A stretch of DNA of 12,139 nucleotides, from NCBI GenBank assembly GCA_964421875.1, contig CAYQZD010000112.1, forward strand, positions 1-12,139, written 5' to 3'. Below are positions 1 to 4,947 of this stretch, piece by piece. The stretch is from CAYQZD01 sp964421875. Its GTDB lineage: Bacteria; Electryoneota; Tariuqbacteria; Tariuqbacterales; Tariuqbacteraceae. The position numbers were made by a program, and so were the translations under genes. The notes beneath the pieces were generated by a model. The model did not search any database. It worked only from the letters and a program-made list of their open reading frames with translations, and was not told the DNA's origin. Position 1 is the first letter of the stretch, and the number at the start of each line of letters is the position of its first letter.

Positions 1-300
1 AACTCAGACTTTACCATCTGCATAGGCAAAACTACTCATTATGCGGATGAACCATCTATAATGAATATTACCTTCGTTCAATAATAATGTTATCCTTGCA
101 AAATCTGAACCAAATACTAAATCGCAGTCACTATCACCGTCAATATCACAGAAAGTGGGATGTACATAATTTTACCCCGTAGTCCAGGGAACCTGGCACT
201 GAACACTATCGAAATAAACCGGAATGGTATTCCGTTCTTGCGTAAAATCCCAGGCGAATACCGTAACCGGAATCACTAATATGATTAATATCCATCTCAT
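1..300 (-). pseudogene. 5' remnant of a second FG-GAP repeat protein gene (runs off the window edge)
   Basis: Read from the ATG at 300-298, this encodes a signal peptide (MRWILIILVIPVTVFAWDF) and first residues almost identical to the intact FG-GAP protein starting at 8472, and the upstream GAGG ribosome site and GC-rich leader match too. At codon 43 the intact paralogue reads TAT-AAT (Tyr-Asn) and this copy reads TAA-AAT at 174-172, a single-base nonsense change. Homology continues after the stop (PTFCDIDGDSDCDLVFGSD, one calcium-loop repeat) in the same frame, then weakens, with a second in-frame stop (TGA) at 6-4. The part beyond the first stop is AT-rich: 16 of 60 bases at 61-120 are G or C. 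The simplest reading is a decaying paralogue. Sequencing error at the first stop is possible, but two stops make decay likelier. The rest of the gene lies outside the window. Confidence 0.75.
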
Positions 301-330
301 CGCGCGCCTCGATTTGTTTGATAAGTGTTT

Positions 331-353
331 GTAGAGTGGGTTCTTAACCCACC
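331..353. repeat. Short palindromic intergenic element (GTAG edge)
   Basis: A hairpin with arms GTGGGTT (336-342) and AACCCAC (346-352) and a 3-base loop, preceded by GTAGA. Near-identical copies lie at 6267-6290 and 8617-8638. It sits about 30 bases upstream of the pseudogene start. Confidence 0.6.
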
Positions 354-413
354 AATTTACAATTCCTTCCCCCTAACCGGAATCCCTCTTAAGTCAACAA
401 GTCCCCCGCAAAT

Positions 414-512
414 CGAATATTACCAATCGCCAATCATAAATCATCGCCGTAATAGCCAGTGAATCCTCTTCCCCAGCCCCCAGCACCTAATCACCAACCA
501 CCAACCACCAAA
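414..512 (-). repeat. 3'-end composite repeat downstream of citF
   Basis: Three parts in one run. Heptamers in register at 484-490 and 492-512 read CACCTAA, CACCAAC, CACCAAC, CACCAAA. A conserved block at 446-465 (GCCGTAATAGCCAGTGAATC) has relatives at 4873-4892 and 9924-9943. More heptamers lie at 414-448: CGAATAT, TACCAAT, CGCCAAT, CATAAAT, CATCGCC. The same composite occurs behind citD-citE and selB in the same orientation relative to the gene. No coding frame is supported in 301-595. Confidence 0.6.
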
Positions 513-514
513 CA

Positions 515-554
515 CTTTTATACGATTCTACGATTTCACGATTTAACCGTTTCA
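515..554. repeat. Degenerate 8-base tandem array
   Basis: Five consecutive octamers in register: CTTTTATA, CGATTCTA, CGATTTCA, CGATTTAA, CCGTTTCA. The last two units recur almost exactly at 4114-4129 behind the toxin gene. Confidence 0.55.
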
Positions 555-584
555 CCAATAGAGCGGGGGGCATATGGGGATGGA

Positions 585-619
585 CTTGACACTTGTCACT
601 TGTTACTTGGTACTTCCTT
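585..619. repeat. 7-base tandem array overlapping the 3' end of citF
   Basis: Five heptamers in register: CTTGACA, CTTGTCA, CTTGTTA, CTTGGTA, CTTCCTT. The array runs through the citF stop codon (598-596), and its inner units encode the last residues (EVPSNK) of that protein. Confidence 0.55.
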
Positions 620-2161
620 CACACAATCGATCACCGTCCCGTCCACCCATTTAATCGCCGCCACAAACTTGTCCCCCGTTTTCGGCAATGCCGGCTTCCC
701 CCCGCAAATATCCTCCACCTCCGCCTGTAAATCCCGGATATCCACTATCGGCAGCGAACTCCCCTTCAGCTTGTCCCGCAAATCCGTCCGCAGAGGATTC
801 AGCGCAATCCCCCGCTCCGTAATCACCACATCGATAAGCTCTCCCGGCCCGCACAAAGTGGTCACCTTATCCACTATCACCGGTATCCTGTCCCGGAAAG
901 ACGGTATCGGTAATATAGTGCACTTCGAAAACAGGCAGTTCTGCCACCCTCCGATACCGTGCAACAGCCGCCCGTCGGAATGGGTCACCACATTGGCGTT
1001 GAAATCCACATCCACCTCGGTCGCCCCCAACACCACGCAGTCCAGCAGCGAGGCGAAATTCCCCTTGCCGTGATAGTTGTAACTGGTGAATGGCGAAGTG
1101 TTCAAATGCCCCGGATTTTCCCGCATCGAACGCACCCCCTCCAAATCGAAAGTCTGCCCGTCTAAAATGTAATCGGTCAATCCCTCCTCCAGCATCTTCA
1201 CCAAGTACTGCGTCGAACCTCCCCGCACAAACCGCGCCTTCACTCCCGCCTCCTTCATCATCTCCGACAAGAATATCGCGAATGACAGCGCCGTTCCCCC
1301 CGCCCCCGCCTGGAAACTGAAACCGTCCCGCATTATCCCGGCTTCAGCTGCGAACCGCGCCGCATACTCCGCTATCAAAAGCCGGTCGGGGCTGCGCGTT
1401 ATCTGAGTCGTCCCGGACACTATCTTTTCCGGTTCTCCCGCCTTATCCATCACCACCACATAGTCCACATAGTTGCCGTGTATCTGCCAGGGCACGCAGG
1501 GAAACGGGATTAAATTGTCGGTCACGATGATAACCTTGTCCGCATACTGGCTGTCTGCCAGCGCGAACCCTAACAGCCCGCAAGCCGAAGGACCCCGGTC
1601 GCCGGTGGCGTTCCCGAATGCGTCCGCCGTGGGAGCCGCTATCACCGCGATGTCGATATGAACTTCCCCGTCCTGCACCGCCTGGTAACGCCCCCCGTGG
1701 CTGCGCAAAACAGCCATCCCCCGCATTTTCCCCGTCGAACAGTAATCCCCCAGAGGCCCGTTCATCGACCCTTCGATATGGTGCACCACCCCCGATTCCA
1801 GATGCCCGATTATCGGCTTATGGCAGGGAAACGAAGCGCTGGGGAACCACCGCAAATCTTTCACCCCCAACTCCGCTGCCGCGTCGAACACCTGATTCGC
1901 CACCAAATCCCCGTTGCGGAAATGATGATGGCTGCTGATGGTCATCCCGTCGCGAAGTCCGCATTTCTTCAACGCGGTCTTCAGATCCTTCACCACCTTG
2001 TTCCCGTCAGCAGGATAATCGGCGCAGGTGGCGATAGGGGGAGCCGCCTTGCGCCCCTTGGGACGATATTTCCCGACGCCCTTGAAGGGGGGATGTTCCA
2101 CCCCGTTTATCAGCCGCGGCACGAAGCGCCCGGCGGCGTTCTTCACCAGCTCGTCTTTCAT
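596..2161 (-). CDS. citF: Citrate lyase alpha subunit (citrate:acetyl-ACP transferase)
   Basis: The predicted protein of 521 residues is close to the usual 510-520 for CitF. In citrate lyase the alpha subunit swaps acetyl on the carrier protein for citrate, giving citryl-ACP for the beta subunit to cleave to oxaloacetate and acetyl-ACP. Family signatures visible are HHHFRNGD (residues 78-85), a central GDRGPSACGLLGFALAD stretch, FQAGAGGTALS, RGGSTQYLVKM, and the C-terminal run VDVDFNANVVTHSDGRLLHGIGGWQN. The ATG at 2161 is chosen because the family's N-terminal start is reached there; the ribosome site is weak (a GGGA just upstream). The 5' leader is an eight-unit heptamer array, and the final codons lie in another heptamer array. 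The gene has no citrate lyase neighbour next to it: its partner citD-citE is 2.8 kb upstream, beyond a methyltransferase and a toxin-antitoxin pair. CitC, CitG and CitX are not in the window. Confidence 0.93.
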   Translation of the reverse strand: MKDELVKNAAGRFVPRLINGVEHPPFKGVGKYRPKGRKAAPPIATCADYPADGNKVVKDLKTALKKCGLRDGMTISSHHHFRNGDLVANQVFDAAAELGVKDLRWFPSASFPCHKPIIGHLESGVVHHIEGSMNGPLGDYCSTGKMRGMAVLRSHGGRYQAVQDGEVHIDIAVIAAPTADAFGNATGDRGPSACGLLGFALADSQYADKVIIVTDNLIPFPCVPWQIHGNYVDYVVVMDKAGEPEKIVSGTTQITRSPDRLLIAEYAARFAAEAGIMRDGFSFQAGAGGTALSFAIFLSEMMKEAGVKARFVRGGSTQYLVKMLEEGLTDYILDGQTFDLEGVRSMRENPGHLNTSPFTSYNYHGKGNFASLLDCVVLGATEVDVDFNANVVTHSDGRLLHGIGGWQNCLFSKCTILPIPSFRDRIPVIVDKVTTLCGPGELIDVVITERGIALNPLRTDLRDKLKGSSLPIVDIRDLQAEVEDICGGKPALPKTGDKFVAAIKWVDGTVIDCVKEVPSNK

Positions 2162-2170
2162 ATTTCCCGT

Positions 2171-2226
2171 CTCTTATATCTTATATCGAATTTCTTATTT
2201 CTTATCTCTTATCTCTTATCTCTTAT
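2171..2226. repeat. Eight-unit heptamer array in the citF leader
   Basis: Eight 7-base units in perfect register: CTCTTAT, ATCTTAT, ATCGAAT, TTCTTAT, TTCTTAT, CTCTTAT, CTCTTAT, CTCTTAT. On the sense strand this is an (ATAAGAG)n purine-rich leader ending 9 bases before the citF start codon. Three adjacent units are identical, so copy number could vary by slippage. Confidence 0.75.
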
Positions 2227-2238
2227 ATCTGTGCCGCA

Positions 2239-2298
2239 GTAGGTCGGCTTATTAAAAGCCGACATTCATCTCCGGCGGGTCTTAATGAACCGCCCTAC
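2239..2298. repeat. Double-hairpin palindromic element between the methyltransferase gene and citF
   Basis: Begins GTAGG and ends CCTAC. The first hairpin has arms GTCGGCTT (2243-2250) and AAGCCGAC (2256-2263). The second is weaker, with GGCGG (2274-2278) pairing with CCGCC (2290-2294). The end of the element touches the stop codon of the methyltransferase gene (2300-2298). It may act as an RNA 3'-end structure, but there is no U-tract. Confidence 0.55.
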
Positions 2299-3911
2299 TA
2301 CAGTTCCAAACTGTTGTTCTTTTCCCTATCCCTCAATTCCCGCTTCGCCTTCTTCAATGTTTCACTGGTATCGGGCAAATCCGGACGCTTACCGTCGTAA
2401 AAGTCCTGAATTGTAAAAATCTGCAGAACCGGATAATCCCGATTCGAACCCGGCATCCGCCAAGTTCCCAAGGCCGCCGCTTCCTTCTTCATTCCCGCGG
2501 TCGGAGCTTCCAACGCAATCAACACCCCTAGCGGAGCTTTTTCCCGCTGCAGCACCCGCCCCAACGCCCGAACATCTTTCGGCTGATACCCTCCGCCCTT
2601 GACTTCGATGATGATTTTATGGAATTTTTCCTCGAAATCTTTGAAATACAGCAGCCCGTCGATACCGGTGTCCCCGCCCCCTTTGCTCTTGAAGGGCTGC
2701 CCTTCCAAAAGCGACACCGCCCACGCTTCGAACTGAAAAGCGCTCTGTTTAAACAGCGCTCTCGCCGCTTGCAACGACTCCGGTTCACCCACGGTCTCGA
2801 ATTCCACGCCGGGATAATGGTCTTTCAACCGCTTCTTAATCAATGATATCGCTAAATGCGTTATATCGATGCCTATCCATCGCCGCCCTAATTTTTCCGC
2901 CGCCGCCACCGCAGTCCCGCAGCCGCAAAACGGGTCCATAACCACATCCCCGGGATTCGATGAAGCCTGTATGATTCGCTCTAAAAGCGCAAGGGGCTTT
3001 TGGGTAGGAAATCCGAGACGCTCTTTTGCTGATGGGGATATTACATTTATGTCATCCCATATAGATTGAACAAGTTGACCTTTAATCTCATCTAAATAAA
3101 TCTTTCTTTGTATCCTTTTGCTAACATCTTCAGGGATATGGAGTTTCCCTAATTCATCCCATTCCTTCATCTTTTCTATCGATATTGCCCATCCAAACTT
3201 TGGAGGTCTATGCCCTTTATATTCATATATTAAATTGGGTCTTAGAGATGGAGAAGTTAATGTAGCAAGTCTATAAACTCTACCATTGGGTTCTTTATAC
3301 TTAAAAAATTTTTCTATATATTCTTCCCTTGACTCAGTATACTGTGTATTTAAATTATTTGATTTAGTTTTTGAATAAAAAAGAATTGAATCGAAGTTTT
3401 GACCATACCTATTAGATTTATAATTTGATTGTCCTACCGCTGATTTTCTTTTCCAGACAATTTCATTCCTGAAATTCTCCACTGTGAAAATATTATCCAT
3501 CAATATCTTCAAATAATGGCTGGCGGTGGGATCGCAATGCAGATATATCGAACCGGTGTCCTTCAACACTCGATGCATTTCCACCAGGCGTATCGCCATC
3601 ATCGTCAAATACGCCATCAAATTATTGATACCCAGGAATTCCTTGAAAGCCAGCATCACCTTTTTCATTGGAAGCGGGTAATTCCCTTCTATGATTTCAT
3701 CGTAGGTATCCTGGGCCTCGCGTGTCCACTGCCAGGTGTCTTCGAACGCTTGAATCTGAGCCGCCTCGTCCTTCCCGGTTTGATCTCTGAATATCACATT
3801 GTAAGCCCGCTTCGAGTTGAAAGGCGGGTCCAAATAAATCAAATCGACGGACTCGTCCTTAATGTATTTCTGCAGTATTTTGAGATTATCCCCGTAGTAT
3901 AATTGGTTCAT
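2298..3911 (-). CDS. Beta-type DNA methyltransferase fused to a PD-(D/E)XK (Mrr-like) nuclease domain
   Basis: The protein has 537 residues. Residues 1-385 are an N4-cytosine/N6-adenine methyltransferase of circularly permuted order: catalytic motif IV is DPPF at 28-31, and the S-adenosylmethionine motif DPFCGCGT starts at residue 326, preceded by the family landmark GFPTQKP. Residues of about 144-287 between EIVWKR and SIWDDI are the target-recognition region. The C-terminal part carries GGGDTGIDG (Asp418) followed by IIIEVKGGG (Glu436, Lys438), the D...ExK pattern of Mrr-type nucleases, so modification and cleavage may reside in one chain. The recognition region is strikingly AT-rich (12 of 60 bases G/C at 3301-3360) against the SAM-motif region (40 of 60 at 2881-2940), which suggests it was exchanged. 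The ATG at 3911 follows an AAGGGGA ribosome site. No separate restriction or specificity subunit is nearby. The target sequence and the nuclease activity cannot be read from the sequence. Confidence 0.85.
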   Translation of the reverse strand: MNQLYYGDNLKILQKYIKDESVDLIYLDPPFNSKRAYNVIFRDQTGKDEAAQIQAFEDTWQWTREAQDTYDEIIEGNYPLPMKKVMLAFKEFLGINNLMAYLTMMAIRLVEMHRVLKDTGSIYLHCDPTASHYLKILMDNIFTVENFRNEIVWKRKSAVGQSNYKSNRYGQNFDSILFYSKTKSNNLNTQYTESREEYIEKFFKYKEPNGRVYRLATLTSPSLRPNLIYEYKGHRPPKFGWAISIEKMKEWDELGKLHIPEDVSKRIQRKIYLDEIKGQLVQSIWDDINVISPSAKERLGFPTQKPLALLERIIQASSNPGDVVMDPFCGCGTAVAAAEKLGRRWIGIDITHLAISLIKKRLKDHYPGVEFETVGEPESLQAARALFKQSAFQFEAWAVSLLEGQPFKSKGGGDTGIDGLLYFKDFEEKFHKIIIEVKGGGYQPKDVRALGRVLQREKAPLGVLIALEAPTAGMKKEAAALGTWRMPGSNRDYPVLQIFTIQDFYDGKRPDLPDTSETLKKAKRELRDREKNNSLEL

Positions 3912-3927
3912 CGCGTTATTCCCCTTT

Positions 3928-3940
3928 GGTTAAGATAACC
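3928..3940 (-). promoter_or_regulatory. Small inverted repeat upstream of the methyltransferase ribosome site
   Basis: Arms GGTTA and TAACC around a 3-base centre lie directly upstream of the AAGGGGA ribosome site of the methyltransferase gene. The position would suit an operator or a translational hairpin, but the arms are only 5 bases long and this could be chance. Confidence 0.25.
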
Positions 3941-3966
3941 TGGTTCTTTCCTCTTTATCTTATCAC

Positions 3967-4004
3967 CGTCATCAGCGTATATCATTATTAATCAGCGATT
4001 CAGA
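3967..4004 (-). repeat. Dispersed 38-base repeat, copy 1
   Basis: On the minus strand this begins TCTGAATCGCTGATTA and ends GCTGATGACG. The same two ends, the same total length and a different 12-base centre occur on the plus strand at 8572-8609. Confidence 0.55.
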
Positions 4005-4015
4005 ATTTTTTATCC

Positions 4016-4082
4016 GGCGGAAAAGTTTCCGCCCTACCATCTCGTTGCTCGTTTTCGCGGGGGGATAAACCCCCCGCCTACC
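4016..4082. repeat. Two adjacent palindromic intergenic elements
   Basis: The first has arms GGCGGAAA (4016-4023) and TTTCCGCC (4026-4033), followed by CTACC. The second has arms GCGGGGGG (4057-4064) and CCCCCCGC (4070-4077), followed by CTACC. The stems are unrelated in sequence, but the CTACC edge and orientation are shared. They lie between the toxin gene and the methyltransferase gene and could be RNA 3'-end hairpins. Confidence 0.6.
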
Positions 4083-4113
4083 GGAATTTCCTCCTTTCCT
4101 AAAGGGGGGCAAA

Positions 4114-4137
4114 CCGTTTCACCGTTTAACCGTTCAA
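4114..4137. repeat. Three-unit octamer array at the toxin stop codon
   Basis: Octamers CCGTTTCA, CCGTTTAA and CCGTTCAA are in register, and the last covers the toxin stop codon at 4136-4134. The first two match units near 539-554. Confidence 0.5.
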
Positions 4138-4451
4138 CTCCCCCGCTTCCTCCGCTCAACCATCCGTTTCAGGGACCTATAGACGTCCCGGAAATCTTCT
4201 CCACTGTGCAGCCCTATGGCGATAACCACTATCATCTCCTCAGCCTGCAAGTATTTGTATATGATACGATAACGCTTCCTCGCACCCCGCAGCGAACGGT
4301 AACCCGCTAAAATGCCCCGCAGCGGTTTGCCGGCTTCAGGATTGCGGATAAGGCTGTCAATCCGCTTGATAAGCTGTTCCCGGGTGAAAGTATTTCGCAC
4401 AGCGGCTAAGTTTTCTTCAGCCTCTTTGGTGATTAAGACCCGACGATTCAT
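4134..4451 (-). CDS. RelE/ParE-superfamily toxin of a type II toxin-antitoxin pair
   Basis: A protein of 105 residues, basic at the C-terminus (VERRKRGS). The RelE/ParE fold signature is visible as GKPLRGILAGYRSLRGARKRYRIIY (split here around residues 41-65): a glycine turn, an arginine-rich strand and the R-Y-R-I-I-Y strand, followed by a hydrophobic strand (MIVVIAIGLH). Members either cut mRNA on the ribosome (RelE, YoeB) or poison gyrase (ParE); the sequence alone does not decide, although the Phd/YefM partner is commoner with the RelE/YoeB side. The start codon overlaps the antitoxin stop by four bases (ATGA at 4451-4448), the usual coupling in such operons. The pair sits between citD-citE and the methyltransferase gene, consistent with an inserted stability or defence segment. 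Length is normal and no frameshift is seen. Confidence 0.87.
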   Translation of the reverse strand: MNRRVLITKEAEENLAAVRNTFTREQLIKRIDSLIRNPEAGKPLRGILAGYRSLRGARKRYRIIYKYLQAEEMIVVIAIGLHSGEDFRDVYRSLKRMVERRKRGS

Positions 4452-4714
4452 CGCTCAATTGGCAGCCGCTTTTTTACAGCTTCCCACTCGGAAACCTGCC
4501 CTCGGTCAAAGTCCTCCTCGCCCCGTTGAACTGAAAGCAGCGTGTCAGGGTCGCTGAGGATTTCGAGCGTCTCCAGCAGCGATTCATACTGTTCCCAGGA
4601 CATCACCGCCATCGCAGGTTTGTTGTGCTGTGTTATCTGCACCACTTCCTTTTCAGCTTCCTTGATAAGCTGCGCGAAGCTGTTGCGGGCTTCAGTAGCA
4701 GTTAGAATAGACAT
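4448..4714 (-). CDS. Phd/YefM-family antitoxin
   Basis: An 88-residue protein opening MSILTATEARNSFAQLIKEAE, the typical Phd/YefM DNA-binding N-terminal fold, followed by VVQITQHNKPAMAVMSWEQYESLLETLEIL. Family members dimerise through the N-terminal half, bind the operator, and wrap the toxin with a C-terminal tail (here residues of about 55-88, acidic, ending KRLPIER). The start is the ATG at 4714, with AAGGA six bases upstream. The gene precedes and overlaps the toxin gene, and the promoter-operator upstream carries paired TGTACA boxes, which fits autorepression by the antitoxin or the complex. Both genes look intact, so the pair may be active. Confidence 0.9.
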   Translation of the reverse strand: MSILTATEARNSFAQLIKEAEKEVVQITQHNKPAMAVMSWEQYESLLETLEILSDPDTLLSVQRGEEDFDRGQVSEWEAVKKRLPIER

Positions 4715-4734
4715 CGATATTCCTTAATATTAAA

Positions 4735-4754
4735 TTGTACATATTAATGTACAA
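4735..4754 (-). promoter_or_regulatory. Operator of the toxin-antitoxin operon (paired TGTACA boxes)
   Basis: Perfect 8-base arms TTGTACAT (4735-4742) and ATGTACAA (4747-4754) around a 4-base centre. The two TGTACA cores (4736-4741, 4748-4753) are 12 bases apart centre to centre, the geometry I recall for YefM-YoeB operators. The site covers the expected transcription start and lies 21 bases upstream of the antitoxin ATG. Confidence 0.75.
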
Positions 4755-4757
4755 AAT

Positions 4758-4786
4758 AATTTACAATTATTCAATAGCGGAGTCAA
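4758..4786 (-). promoter_or_regulatory. Sigma70-like promoter of the toxin-antitoxin operon
   Basis: On the minus strand, TTGACT (4786-4781) is separated by 17 bases from TAAATT (4763-4758). The -35 matches five of six consensus bases and the -10 four of six. The expected start falls near 4750, inside the operator, which gives a simple steric repression model. Confidence 0.6.
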
Positions 4787-4835
4787 TCGTCTCAGGCTTA
4801 AACTCTATTACAATATCTCATCCCCCCCCGCGCCC

Positions 4836-4855
4836 GGCGGAATAAAATTCCGTCC
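4836..4855. repeat. Palindromic intergenic element upstream of the toxin-antitoxin operon
   Basis: Arms GGCGGAAT (4836-4843) and ATTCCGTC (4847-4854) with one G-U pair and a 3-base loop, followed by CTGC, a weaker version of the CTAC edge. The stem resembles the one at 4016-4033. Confidence 0.5.
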
Positions 4856-4872
4856 TGCAACTACCCTTAATA

Positions 4873-4947
4873 GCCGTAATTGCCTGTGAATCTATATTCA
4901 CCAAACACTAACCACCAATTACCAATCGCCAACCACCAACCACCATT
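4873..4947 (-). repeat. 3'-end composite repeat downstream of citD-citE
   Basis: Seven heptamers in register fill 4899-4947: CACCAAA, CACTAAC, CACCAAT, TACCAAT, CGCCAAC, CACCAAC, CACCATT. The last touches the stop codon of the fusion gene. They are followed on the sense strand by the block at 4892-4873, a diverged copy of the 20-base block behind citF and selB. Confidence 0.65.

Noticed and set aside
4..6. TGA in the FG-GAP remnant as a possible selenocysteine codon
   Set aside because: The remnant already carries a TAA at 172-174, the paralogue has no cysteine at this place, and surrounding homology is weak.
459..1073. Plus-strand open frame of 204 codons over the 3' half of citF
   Set aside because: It is the antisense of a well-conserved gene, low in complexity and rich in Pro/Ser/Thr, and recognisable as no family. 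The same holds for the long plus-strand frames at 1658-2242 and 4880-5440.
3516..3902. Plus-strand open frame of 128 codons opposite the methyltransferase gene
   Set aside because: It lies wholly antisense to the conserved N-terminal methyltransferase domain and shows no recognisable motif or ribosome site.
4899..4947. CRISPR array
   Set aside because: The units are 7 bases long with no spacers, and no cas gene is present.
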